Shown here: positions 17,628-26,239 of the stretch, in pieces | Layout of the letters: the number at the start of each line of letters is the position of its first letter | Numbering within the stretch: the stretch's first letter is position 1 | Assembly (NCBI GenBank): GCA_018402455.1 | Contig: JAGYIG010000009.1 | Coordinates: 1-64,000, forward strand | Source: Opitutaceae bacterium | Lineage (GTDB): Bacteria; Verrucomicrobiota; Verrucomicrobiia; Opitutales; Opitutaceae | Direction of reading: 5' to 3' | Length of the DNA: 64,000 nucleotides | Position numbers and translations under genes: made by a program | The notes under the pieces: model-generated | The model's input: the letters and a program-made list of their open reading frames with translations, nothing else | Told to the model about the DNA's origin: nothing | Database searches by the model: none

Positions 17628-19150
17628 TGGATCTTCTACTGATCGCTATCGTTGCCCCGCTCGTCCTGGCCTTGGCCATGGTGTTGGGCTTGCCGAAGGC
17701 GCTGGCGCGCAATCTGGCTTACCTGGGCTTCGCCCTTCCCGCCGTCATTGGCATCATCCTGTGGTGTCAGTTTGACGCCGCCGCCAAGGAGAGCACCTAC
17801 GCTTTCCTGACCACTTACGACACCGGATTAACGGGGTTGGGGATCAACCTCACGTTGGGGCTGAACGGGATCTCCCTGCCGCTGTTTGTGATGGCAGGCA
17901 TTGTGGGCCTGGCCGCCGGTCTCTACGCGCTCCAATCCGCGGCCGAACGGCTCAACCACTACGTCACGCTGCTGCTCGTCATGCAGGGGGGGCTCATGGG
18001 GGTGTTCGCGAGCGTGGACGTGTTCTTCTTCTACTTCTTCCACGAACTGGCCCTCATTCCGACCTTCATCATGGTGGGTATTTGGGGCGGGCGGGACCGC
18101 AATTACGCCGCGATGAAGATGACGATCTACCTCACGGTGGGCGCCATGCTCTCGCTGATTGGCTTGATCGCCATCTACTACACCTCCGGCGCGCAGACGT
18201 TTGACATGATCGCGCTGCGCGAGGCGATTGCCGCGGAGGGACTTTCCACGGTGGCCCAACGCAACATTTTCGGCCTGCTGATGTTTGGTTTCGGCATCCT
18301 GGTTTCCCTCTGGCCCCTGCACACCTGGGCTCCGCTGGGCTACGGCGCGGCGCCGAGTTCGGTGGCGATGTTGCATGCCGGTGTGCTGAAGAAATTCGGC
18401 CTCTACGGCCTGATCCAGGTGGCCCTGCCGCTCTTGCCCGAGGGGGCGGCGCACTGGGCCCTCATCCTCGCCACGCTGGGGGTGGTGGGCAATGTCTTGA
18501 TCATCGGCGTGGTGGCCATGGCTCAACGCGACCTCAAGCAGCTGGTCGGATACAGCTCGGTGATGCACATGGGTTATGCCTTTCTCGGGGTCGCCTGCCT
18601 CTCGGTGGTCGGCGTCGGTGGCGTCGTTTTTATGATGGTCGCCCACGGTTTCTCGGCCGCCTTGCTCTTCCTGCTGGCCACGAGCATCCATCACCGCACC
18701 CAAACCTTTGACCTCGATGAAATGGGCGGCCTCGTGAAGTCCGCGCCGGTGCTTTCCGCTTTTTTCGTGGCGGCCACCTTGGCGAGCATCGGGCTGCCCG
18801 GCTTCGCAAATTTCTGGGGTGAGCTGACGATCTTTGTGGCCGCTTGGCAGGTTTTTCCGACCCTCACCGTCATTGCCATCGCCGGCGTGGTGATCTCCGC
18901 AATTTATGGCCTGCGGGCCGCGGCCAAGGTTTTCTTTGGGCCGCCCACGGAGGCCTTTGCCAAGGTGCTCCAGGAGCAGCCCGCCACCGATCTCACGTGG
19001 TCGGAGAGGTTGCCCGCCCTGTTGCTGCTGGTCGCTCTGCTGGCCTTTGGTTTTTGGCCCAAGTTGATGACCGATTCGATCAATGAATCGGTTGCCGAAA
19101 TATATCCCGCCGTCGAAACGACCGTTCCGGCGGACGTAGCCCGCAACTGA
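17627..19150 (+). CDS. nuoM: NADH-quinone oxidoreductase subunit M
   Basis: This 507-residue protein is the second antiporter-like proton-pumping subunit. The FFHELALIPTFIMVGIWGG segment contains the conserved glutamate, and the PLHTWAPLGYGAAPSSVAMLHAGVLKKFGLYGL core contains the pumping lysine. The ATG at 17627 overlaps the nuoL stop by one base and was preferred to the longer frame beginning inside nuoL. Confidence 0.96.
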   Translation: MDLLLIAIVAPLVLALAMVLGLPKALARNLAYLGFALPAVIGIILWCQFDAAAKESTYAFLTTYDTGLTGLGINLTLGLNGISLPLFVMAGIVGLAAGLYALQSAAERLNHYVTLLLVMQGGLMGVFASVDVFFFYFFHELALIPTFIMVGIWGGRDRNYAAMKMTIYLTVGAMLSLIGLIAIYYTSGAQTFDMIALREAIAAEGLSTVAQRNIFGLLMFGFGILVSLWPLHTWAPLGYGAAPSSVAMLHAGVLKKFGLYGLIQVALPLLPEGAAHWALILATLGVVGNVLIIGVVAMAQRDLKQLVGYSSVMHMGYAFLGVACLSVVGVGGVVFMMVAHGFSAALLFLLATSIHHRTQTFDLDEMGGLVKSAPVLSAFFVAATLASIGLPGFANFWGELTIFVAAWQVFPTLTVIAIAGVVISAIYGLRAAAKVFFGPPTEAFAKVLQEQPATDLTWSERLPALLLLVALLAFGFWPKLMTDSINESVAEIYPAVETTVPADVARN

Positions 19151-19161
19151 TTCCTGCCGCG

Positions 19162-20682
19162 ATGCCTACCGAATTACTCCAACAAGCCGCTGCCGACAAT
19201 CATTGGGCCGCCATCGGACCCGAACTGATGGTCGGATGCCTGGCGCTGCTCCTGCTCGTGCTCGAAATCGTGCTCCCCAAGGCCCGCCATGAGATCATTC
19301 CCTCGGTCGCGGTGGTCGGTCTCCTGGGCATCATCACCGGGTTCGTGATCAACTATCATACCGCCTTCGTTGGTCAAACGACGTTCAACGGCCTGCTGCG
19401 CCACAGCGGCACGGGCCAGTTTTTAAGGCTGTTCTTCCTGCTCGCCGCAACCGGGGTGAGCGTGCTCGGCATCGTGGCGCTGAAACGCCAGAAGATGCCG
19501 AAGGTGGAGTTTTTTGCCATCACCCTGGTGGTGAGTGGAGCCATGATGCTGTTGGCCCAGGCCAATAACTTTGTGATGCTCTTTGTCGCCCTCGAAACCG
19601 TCACCGTCGGCTTCTATATCCTGGTGAGCTACACGCGGACCAACCCGCTTTCCCTCGAGGCTGGACTCAAGTATCTCATCATGGGCGCGCTGAGCTCGGG
19701 TATCCTCCTCTTTGGTATCGCCCTCCTGTATGGCGTGGCGGGGAATCCGGCGCTGACCGCGGCGAGTGCGGATTCGATGAATTTCGATGCGCTGCGGGTC
19801 TTTCTCTATGCCAATCCCGACAATATCATCGCGGCGGTGGGCATCGTCCTGGTGCTCTCCGGCGTCGCGTTCAAAGTCGGCGCGGTGCCGTTCCAGATTT
19901 GGATTCCGGATGTCTACCAAGGCGCCCCCACGCCCGTAACGGCTTTCCTGGCCATTGCCTCCAAGGCGGCGGGATTTGCGATCCTGCTGACGTTGGTGAC
20001 GGTGTTCGATGGCTACCAGTCCCTGGTGGTTGGCGTGCTGACGGTCATGGCCATCGCGACCATTCTTTTTGGCAACCTGGCGGCCCTCACCCAACACAAT
20101 GTGAAGCGTCTCATCGGCCTCTCCGGGGTGTCCCACGCGGGCTACCTGCTCGTCGGGGTGATCGCGGCGATTCATGTGCCGTTCGCCGTCGGCGCGATCT
20201 GCTTCTATCTCTTCGCCTACCTGCTGGGCTCGTTGGCCGTCTTCGGCGTCATGACCCACGTATCCGGTGATGATGATGCGGATCAGGATATGGATCACTA
20301 CGCTGATTTGGCCAAGACGCACCCGTTTCTCGGAGTGGTGCTGGCGGTGGGACTCGGCTCGCTGGCCGGAATTCCGCCCCTCGCCGGATTCATGGGCAAA
20401 CTGCTCGTTTTTCTGGCCGCTTTTGAGGCCGGGCTGTATGCCCTGCTCGGGGTCGCGATCCTTGGCGTGGTGATATCGATCTACTACTACTTCGGCTGGA
20501 TCAAGGCGGCCTTCTTCCCGCAATGGCGACCTCCGGTCTTCGAAGGGGACGACCCTCTGCCCGAACCGCCGCGACAGGTCGTCAGCACGCCTGCCGGCAT
20601 CCTGTTGGCCACGGCGGCTCTGGCGTCGGTCCTCCTCGGGTTTTACCAAGGCCCCCTCGGCGCGTGGTTGGGACTGGGGTGA
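19162..20682 (+). CDS. nuoN: NADH-quinone oxidoreductase subunit N
   Basis: This 506-residue protein is the third antiporter-like subunit and the last gene of the operon. It has about 14 transmembrane segments, the FVALETVTVGFYILVSYTR segment with the conserved glutamate, and the VPFQIWIPDVYQGAPTPVTAFLAI core. A strong intrinsic terminator follows 30 bp after the stop codon. Confidence 0.96.
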   Translation: MPTELLQQAAADNHWAAIGPELMVGCLALLLLVLEIVLPKARHEIIPSVAVVGLLGIITGFVINYHTAFVGQTTFNGLLRHSGTGQFLRLFFLLAATGVSVLGIVALKRQKMPKVEFFAITLVVSGAMMLLAQANNFVMLFVALETVTVGFYILVSYTRTNPLSLEAGLKYLIMGALSSGILLFGIALLYGVAGNPALTAASADSMNFDALRVFLYANPDNIIAAVGIVLVLSGVAFKVGAVPFQIWIPDVYQGAPTPVTAFLAIASKAAGFAILLTLVTVFDGYQSLVVGVLTVMAIATILFGNLAALTQHNVKRLIGLSGVSHAGYLLVGVIAAIHVPFAVGAICFYLFAYLLGSLAVFGVMTHVSGDDDADQDMDHYADLAKTHPFLGVVLAVGLGSLAGIPPLAGFMGKLLVFLAAFEAGLYALLGVAILGVVISIYYYFGWIKAAFFPQWRPPVFEGDDPLPEPPRQVVSTPAGILLATAALASVLLGFYQGPLGAWLGLG

Positions 20683-20711
20683 CCGGTTCGCTAGCCGCTT
20701 AACGTTCGATC

Positions 20712-20739
20712 AAACCCGCCGGCTCCCGGCGGGTTTTTT
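20712..20739 (+). terminator. Intrinsic terminator of the nuo operon
   Basis: A perfect 10-bp stem (20713-20722 with 20726-20735, core CCCGCCGG) closes on a 3-nt loop and is followed by a run of six T residues up to 20739. It lies 30 bp after nuoN and before the separately transcribed xylanase gene. Confidence 0.93.
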
Positions 20740-20827
20740 GTGGTCAATGCTATAGAGTGACCGTCGGGGTCCCTTGCCCCGCCATCGGGGCGTTTGCCTG
20801 ATACTTTCCAGTCCCCGGTTTTAAATC

Positions 20828-23479
20828 ATGACCTCTTTTTCAGCCCCATTATTGGCCCTCTTTCCCCGGTTGCGCGGGTTCACCCTCGGCCTGCTGGCAA
20901 TCTTGTCGCCAGTCTTGTCCGGACAGGTGCCCGAGGGGGGCGCGGAAATGATTGCACAGGACGACATGAGCTCGGCCGGCTATTACGCGGGCACCGGCCC
21001 GGTCACCTCCCGCACCATCGTGGCGGTGTCGGGCCAGTCCTTCAGTGAAGCGACCCGCATCGCGACGCTGAATCCGACCGGAGAGTATTATTCGAGCGCG
21101 GTTTCGTTTGCCTCGGATCGAGCGGTGGCAAACGGCGATGTGATCCTGCTCCGTTTCTTTGCCCGGATGATTGAAACGACGGATGAGTCGGGCACGGCCA
21201 CGATGGAGGTTTACGTCGAGGGACCGGCCCCGGGGTATACCAAGTCGCTCAATTACCGGTTGAATGTAGCCGGCGCCTGGCAGGAGTTCTACCTGCCCTT
21301 CACGGTGTCGGGAGATTACCCGGCGGGCCAGCTGGGCTTCAAATTTGGTTTCGGGGCGACGGGTCGCCCGCAGGTTATTGAATTCGGGGGAGTGGAGGCC
21401 TGGTGGTATGGCACGAGCAAGACCCTGGCCGAAATGCCGCGGACGAGTTTTGAATACGTCGGACGGGCCCTGGATGCCGCGTGGCGGGGGGAGGCGGCCG
21501 CACGGATCGAGCAATTCCGGAAAGGAGACTATCAGGTCCGCGTGATCGACGAAACTGGGGATCCCCTCATCGGGGAGAGTGTGCGGGTGCGCTTACGGCG
21601 GCATGCTTTCGAATTTGGCACGGCGATGGTGGCGTCGCGGCTGATGGATAACAGCTCGTCCTCGGCGGGGACCTATCGGTCGAAAATCCGCGAACTGTTC
21701 AATGCCGGCACCCTGGAGAACGACACCAAGTGGCCGGCATGGATCGGTGAATGGGGCAACGGCTTTAATCAGACGCAGACGGTTGCGGCCCTGAACTGGG
21801 CGCAACAGCAGGGCCTCGCCATGCGGGGCCACGTCCTGGTGTGGCCGTCGGAGCGCAATATGCCCGAGCAATTCCGCTCCGCCCTGCAGGCGAGCGACCC
21901 CTCCATCCCCCAGACCATCCTCGACCACATCGAAGACGTGCTGACCACGACGGCCGGAAAATTTGTTGATTGGGATGTGATCAACGAGCCGTTCGACAAT
22001 TTTGATGTCATGCAGAAATACGGCAACGAGCGCATGATCGATTGGTTCAACCAAGCGCGGCAATACGCACCGAACGCGGGCCTGTTCGTCAACGATTACG
22101 GCATCCTCTCGGGTGGGGGCCTGAACACCGAAAAACAGGACGCCTACATCGATACGCTTAATTTGATTAAAGACGGGGGCGGCCCCATCACGGGGATCGG
22201 GTTCCAAGGCCACTTCTCCGGCACTCCGACCGGGATCCCGAAAGTCTGGGAAGTCTTACAAAAGTTCTCCACCGCGTTTCCGGATCTCGATTTTAGGATT
22301 ACGGAATTCGACATCACCGGGGAGGACCCGGAACTGCAGGCGGACTACTTGCGCGATTTCTACACCATCGTCTTCAGCCACCCGCAGGTGATCGGCATTC
22401 AGCTCTGGGGCTTCTGGGCGGAAGCCCACTGGCGGCCGGATTCGGCCCTCTATGAATCGGATTGGACGGAGCGCGAAATCGGGCGCTCCTACCGCGAGTT
22501 GATCACGGAGACTTGGCAGACCAACGACGTCGGAGTGACCGGGGCAAACGGCACGTTTTCCGGTCGGGGTTTTGCCGGTGACTACGTCGTCGAGGATATG
22601 TCGGGCCGCACGCTGGGCTCCTTTTCCCTGCCGGCCACGGGTGCGCAGAACGTGACGGTGGTCATGGGCCCGTCGACCGGGGCCCGGCTGAGCAACCTTT
22701 CGACCCGGGGCGCGGTGGGCACCGGGGAGAACATCATGGTGGCTGGCTTTGTCGTCGAAGGCAGCATGCCGCAGGATCTGGTGATCCGGGCCGTCGGACC
22801 CCGACTGGCGGCGTATGGCGTGACGGGTGAATTAGCCGATCCCCGGATCGCCCTTTATCGCGCCGGTGAGGAGGTTCCGATGGTGGAGGCGGATGGCTGG
22901 GACCCGTCGTTGAGCCCGGTCTTTGCCTCGCTCGGAGCCTTTGCCCTGGAAAACGACACCGCCTCGGCGGCGATGCGGGTGCAGTTGTCGCCCGGCTCCT
23001 ACACGGCCCATGTTTCCGGCGTAGGTGACACCACGGGAGTGGCCTTGGTCGAAGTCTATGATGCCGCTTCGGGCGCACCGGTGCAGCTGATCAATCTTTC
23101 CACCCGCGGAGCGGTGGGAGCGGGATCGGATGCCATGTTTGCCGGGTTTGTCATCACGGGTGATTCCAACCAACGGGTGCTCATTCGCGGGGTGGGGCCG
23201 ACCTTGGCGGGGTTTGGGGTCACCGGTGCGTTGGCGGATCCCATTTTGCAACTGCGTCGGGAATCTGACTTGGTGGGCAGCAACCAGGACTGGAGCACCG
23301 CCGCCAACGCCGGAGAAATTGCCAGCACGACAGCAGCGGTGGGAGGCTTTGCGTTGACCGCCGGAGCGGGCGACGCCGCTTTGCTGGTGGACCTCGCTCC
23401 CGGGGCCTACACGGCGGAACTCTCCGGAGCGGGGGCGGGGACCGGCGTGGCTTTGATCGAAGTCTATCGGGTGCCGTAG
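20828..23479 (+). CDS. Secreted endo-1,4-beta-xylanase, GH10, multidomain
   Basis: This 883-residue protein has an N-terminal signal-type hydrophobic segment (about residues 14-36), a jelly-roll carbohydrate-binding-like region (about 40-205), and a GH10 catalytic barrel (about 225-560). The predicted acid/base is E387 in WDVINEPFD and the nucleophile E493 in ITEFDITG, both in typical GH10 settings. Two related C-terminal modules of about 130 residues start near residues 618 and 751, each opening NLSTRGAVG and containing RAVGP or RGVGP, LADP and a final EVYR/EVYD strand; they resemble modules common at the ends of secreted Opitutaceae proteins and may serve surface attachment. Xylan or a mixed-linkage glycan is the likely substrate. 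It appears monocistronic, bounded by the nuo terminator and a hairpin element. Confidence 0.88.
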   Translation: MTSFSAPLLALFPRLRGFTLGLLAILSPVLSGQVPEGGAEMIAQDDMSSAGYYAGTGPVTSRTIVAVSGQSFSEATRIATLNPTGEYYSSAVSFASDRAVANGDVILLRFFARMIETTDESGTATMEVYVEGPAPGYTKSLNYRLNVAGAWQEFYLPFTVSGDYPAGQLGFKFGFGATGRPQVIEFGGVEAWWYGTSKTLAEMPRTSFEYVGRALDAAWRGEAAARIEQFRKGDYQVRVIDETGDPLIGESVRVRLRRHAFEFGTAMVASRLMDNSSSSAGTYRSKIRELFNAGTLENDTKWPAWIGEWGNGFNQTQTVAALNWAQQQGLAMRGHVLVWPSERNMPEQFRSALQASDPSIPQTILDHIEDVLTTTAGKFVDWDVINEPFDNFDVMQKYGNERMIDWFNQARQYAPNAGLFVNDYGILSGGGLNTEKQDAYIDTLNLIKDGGGPITGIGFQGHFSGTPTGIPKVWEVLQKFSTAFPDLDFRITEFDITGEDPELQADYLRDFYTIVFSHPQVIGIQLWGFWAEAHWRPDSALYESDWTEREIGRSYRELITETWQTNDVGVTGANGTFSGRGFAGDYVVEDMSGRTLGSFSLPATGAQNVTVVMGPSTGARLSNLSTRGAVGTGENIMVAGFVVEGSMPQDLVIRAVGPRLAAYGVTGELADPRIALYRAGEEVPMVEADGWDPSLSPVFASLGAFALENDTASAAMRVQLSPGSYTAHVSGVGDTTGVALVEVYDAASGAPVQLINLSTRGAVGAGSDAMFAGFVITGDSNQRVLIRGVGPTLAGFGVTGALADPILQLRRESDLVGSNQDWSTAANAGEIASTTAAVGGFALTAGAGDAALLVDLAPGAYTAELSGAGAGTGVALIEVYRVP

Positions 23480-23495
23480 AACTCCATTTTCGTTT

Positions 23496-23579
23496 AGGTA
23501 GGGGCGGGGCTTGACCACGCCCGCAGCTAGTTAGCTGCCAGTGGGGCAGGTGCGGGCGTGGACGAACCCCGCCCCTACA
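23496..23579. repeat. Long imperfect inverted repeat (REP-like element) with inner hairpin
   Basis: The arms 23498-23526 and 23551-23578 are near reverse complements: the left opens GTAGGGGCGGGGCTTGACC and the right closes with ACCCCGCCCCTAC. Inside lies a perfect 7-bp hairpin with a 2-nt loop (23523-23538, GCAGCTA/TAGCTGC). The left end resembles sequence at 3442-3470, which suggests a dispersed family. It could also terminate xylanase transcription. Confidence 0.75.
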
Positions 23580-23658
23580 TTAGGATCTGATCGCGGTTGC
23601 GGATTTGGCACGGTTTTGCCTTTGCGCTCGGAACGCTTTTTTGCGGCGATGGCTGGCG

Positions 23659-25005
23659 ATGCGTATTACCGGCCTCGCCATCGTCCCGCCCCCTACTGCG
23701 GCGGATTTACCCCAAGTCACTCCTGAGCTACTCGCCTCGGTTTTAGCCCGATACTCCCGCAGCAATGACGGGATCCACACCATCTTGGAAAAGGTCGATC
23801 TGGCCAACCCGGATGCGTCCATCGATCGCATCCTCAAGTTTGTCGATTATGGCCACGCCTCGATTGGCGGTTTGACCGGCGGACTGGCGATCGCGTTGGA
23901 CGATGTCTCCATGTGGCTCGCCCTTAAAGTATTCGAACTCGCGCAGATGGCGGACGGTCAGGAATCGAGCACCCGGTATATCACGATGGACGCCAACAAT
24001 CTGCCGAACCCGGCCGAGATTGGCATTCCGGACGATCTCGCCGACCGTTGGCGTGAGCTCATGGCGCGCTCGTTCGCCGCCTACCACGCGGAGTATCTGC
24101 GGCTGGATGCCTTGGGCACCGCTGAACCGGAGCGCATACGGTTGCCGGCCGGGGCCGGCCCCGCCCTCGAGAAGCGCCTGCGCAAGAACTTCGCCCTTGA
24201 TCGGGCCCGTTACTTCATTCCGCTGGCCACGCGGACGAATCTCGCGCTGGTGCAAAGCTCCCGGATGTGGGCCGCCACGGTGAAGCACCTGGACAGCCTG
24301 CCCCACCCGGAAGCGCGGGCGGCGGCGACCCTGATTCGCGACGAGTTGCTCAAGCAGTCACCGCGCCTCATGCGGCACAGCCGCGCCGAAGCGTCCTACC
24401 AGGCGCAGGCGCAACAGGAGTTGGCGACCAGTTTACAGCTGGGTCTGGCCCGAATGAGCACGGACCAGCTGGCCGACGAAGTTTGGGTGAAGGTGGATCG
24501 GGAGACGCCGCCGTGGTTGCCCGAGTCCCAGTCCATCGCGGATGCCTTGCAGCACCGCGCCAACCGGTACGGTTACCAAGGCACCGCGACGCGCCGCATG
24601 CGGGTTTCCTTTGCCTGGAACAACATGGCTCTGGCCGAGCTGCGGGACCTGAACCGCCACCGCACGGGACACCGCTGGACCCCGTGCATTCAAGCTGGTT
24701 TTTACCTGCCGCCCGAGATCGATCGATCGGCTCACGTCGCTTTGCTTGCCGATCAAGCCGCCCTGACCCGGGAGCTGATGGCCCGGGGCAGTGCCGCCTA
24801 CGTTTACTCGTTGCTGTTGGGGGCGCAGACCCCGTTTGAACACACCACGCAGGCGGATAAATTTATTTACGAAGTGGAACTGCGCACCGGAATGGGGGCC
24901 CATTTTCGCTATGCGGAGCATGCCAGCGCGGTCCTGCGGGAGTTCATTAAACAGGTGCCGGAGGCGGCGGAATGGATCGAAGAGGGCACCGCCGAACCCG
25001 AATAG
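23659..25005 (+). CDS. ThyX-like flavin-dependent thymidylate synthase, tandem-domain form
   Basis: ThyX proteins methylate dUMP to dTMP using reduced FAD. This 448-residue protein is about twice the usual ThyX length and appears to contain two related halves. The N-terminal half has GHASIGG (residue 65 on) and QESSTRY (101-107), matching the second part of the ThyX signature; the C-terminal half has NRHRTGHRW (332 on), matching the RHR part, and an ELRTGMGAHFRY segment near the end. In canonical ThyX, RHR and the Ser/Arg residues lie within one motif; here they are split between halves, and cysteine stands where the serine of RHRx7S is expected. The ATG at 23659 was taken as start. Dimer-like pseudo-symmetry within one chain is inferred; activity is not certain. 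Confidence 0.72.
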   Translation: MRITGLAIVPPPTAADLPQVTPELLASVLARYSRSNDGIHTILEKVDLANPDASIDRILKFVDYGHASIGGLTGGLAIALDDVSMWLALKVFELAQMADGQESSTRYITMDANNLPNPAEIGIPDDLADRWRELMARSFAAYHAEYLRLDALGTAEPERIRLPAGAGPALEKRLRKNFALDRARYFIPLATRTNLALVQSSRMWAATVKHLDSLPHPEARAAATLIRDELLKQSPRLMRHSRAEASYQAQAQQELATSLQLGLARMSTDQLADEVWVKVDRETPPWLPESQSIADALQHRANRYGYQGTATRRMRVSFAWNNMALAELRDLNRHRTGHRWTPCIQAGFYLPPEIDRSAHVALLADQAALTRELMARGSAAYVYSLLLGAQTPFEHTTQADKFIYEVELRTGMGAHFRYAEHASAVLREFIKQVPEAAEWIEEGTAEPE

Positions 25006-25070
25006 GGGCCCCGTTCGCCCGGTAAATTAGGCTTGCCGCAACGGGTTACCAATCAACCCTTGGCCCACCC

Positions 25071-25460
25071 ATGCGGCACCTCATCCCCAGCTTGATTGTG
25101 CTCGCCTCGTTGGTTTTGACCAACGAGGGAGTTGGTGGGCAGATCACGTTCCGGTCCGCCGAAAAGCTGAACGTCGCCCGACTCGCCACCCTGTCTTCCC
25201 TCGACGGGTCGCCAAAGGTGATGCGGCCGAAAGAAATCAAGGCCGCACTGGTCAACCGATCCTCCGAGCCCACCCTCCTGCGGGGGAACTCGGCCGGGCT
25301 GCGGCCGTCGCAGCGACCGGTCCGGCGTTTGCCTAGGGTTGAGACGGAGGTCCGTCTGCCGGTTTCCTCTTCCCGGCTGATCAAATCCGCCGTGCCGTCG
25401 CCGGCCTCCGCTCGATCCTACTCGCCCATGGGGCTTGTGAAACCTCAACACTCCCGCTGA
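25071..25460 (+). CDS. Small secreted hypothetical protein
   Basis: No family was recognised for this 129-residue protein. It starts MRHLIPSLIVLASLVLT, a likely signal peptide cleaved near residue 23, and the remainder is basic and rich in Ser, Arg and Pro without cysteines. Its TGA overlaps the ATG of the next gene (TGATG at 25458-25462), the main reason to accept it as a real gene. No homologous neighbour pattern was recognised. Confidence 0.5.
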   Translation: MRHLIPSLIVLASLVLTNEGVGGQITFRSAEKLNVARLATLSSLDGSPKVMRPKEIKAALVNRSSEPTLLRGNSAGLRPSQRPVRRLPRVETEVRLPVSSSRLIKSAVPSPASARSYSPMGLVKPQHSR

Positions 25461-26233
25461 TGAAACGCTTTCGGGTCCTGCAATTTAACATGCAGTATGG
25501 CCAAGTTTGGGATGAAGCGGATCCCGACCATGCCCCGATCGATGTGCAGCAAGCCATTGACGAAATTGTCGAACACGATGCCGACATCATCATGCTGCAG
25601 GAGGTGGAGCAGGTGGCCCCGGATGGAAGCCAGACCCAACCCCCGCCCAACTTCTCGCGGCTGCAGGAGGCGCTACCCGGCTACGATTCCTTTTTCGCCT
25701 ACCCCCGGGAGGACGCGCGGGAGCTGCCTTTCGGCATCGGCTTGGCGATTTTCTCCCGCACCCCGTTGAGCTCGGTCTTCAAAGAGGATATCCCGTCTCC
25801 CCCGCTCGAGTTTGATTTTTTTGGGGAGACCAAAACCCCCACCGATCGGGTGCTGATCGGGGCCACCACCACGATCGCGGGGAAGAAGATTGGACTGATC
25901 AACACCCACTTGCTCGCATTCTTTATGCTCAATTCGAGCAGCGAGACCCATGGTGGCCAACGCGCGCAGGTGGGCGAACTCTTGCGGGATGCCAGCCAGC
26001 CCACCCTGTTGTGCGGCGACTTCAACGTGAGCAACACCGCCTCCTTGGTCTCCGAGTATGGCAAATATGGATTCGCCTCGGTGCAAACCGAGCAAATCAC
26101 CTGGCGCCGTAAACCGTTTGTGCTGGATCACATTTTCTACAACGACGGCATCCGCTGTGTGGACCATCAGGTGACCCCCACCATGGCCTCCGATCATCAC
26201 GTGCTGCGGGCCGACTTCGCCTTCACCGGGTAG
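25460..26233 (+). CDS. Endonuclease/exonuclease/phosphatase (EEP) family protein
   Basis: This 257-residue protein has the conserved blocks of the EEP fold: LQFNMQYG at the N-terminus, the metal-binding glutamate in IIMLQEVEQ (about residue 52), the INTHL segment, GDFNVSN and the terminal SDHHVLRADF. The family includes DNases, sphingomyelinase-like and inositol phosphate phosphatases, and the substrate cannot be told from sequence. It has no signal peptide, so it is probably cytoplasmic. Its start overlaps the stop of the preceding small secreted protein gene. Confidence 0.85.
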   Translation: MKRFRVLQFNMQYGQVWDEADPDHAPIDVQQAIDEIVEHDADIIMLQEVEQVAPDGSQTQPPPNFSRLQEALPGYDSFFAYPREDARELPFGIGLAIFSRTPLSSVFKEDIPSPPLEFDFFGETKTPTDRVLIGATTTIAGKKIGLINTHLLAFFMLNSSSETHGGQRAQVGELLRDASQPTLLCGDFNVSNTASLVSEYGKYGFASVQTEQITWRRKPFVLDHIFYNDGIRCVDHQVTPTMASDHHVLRADFAFTG

Positions 26234-26239
26234 CCGGGG

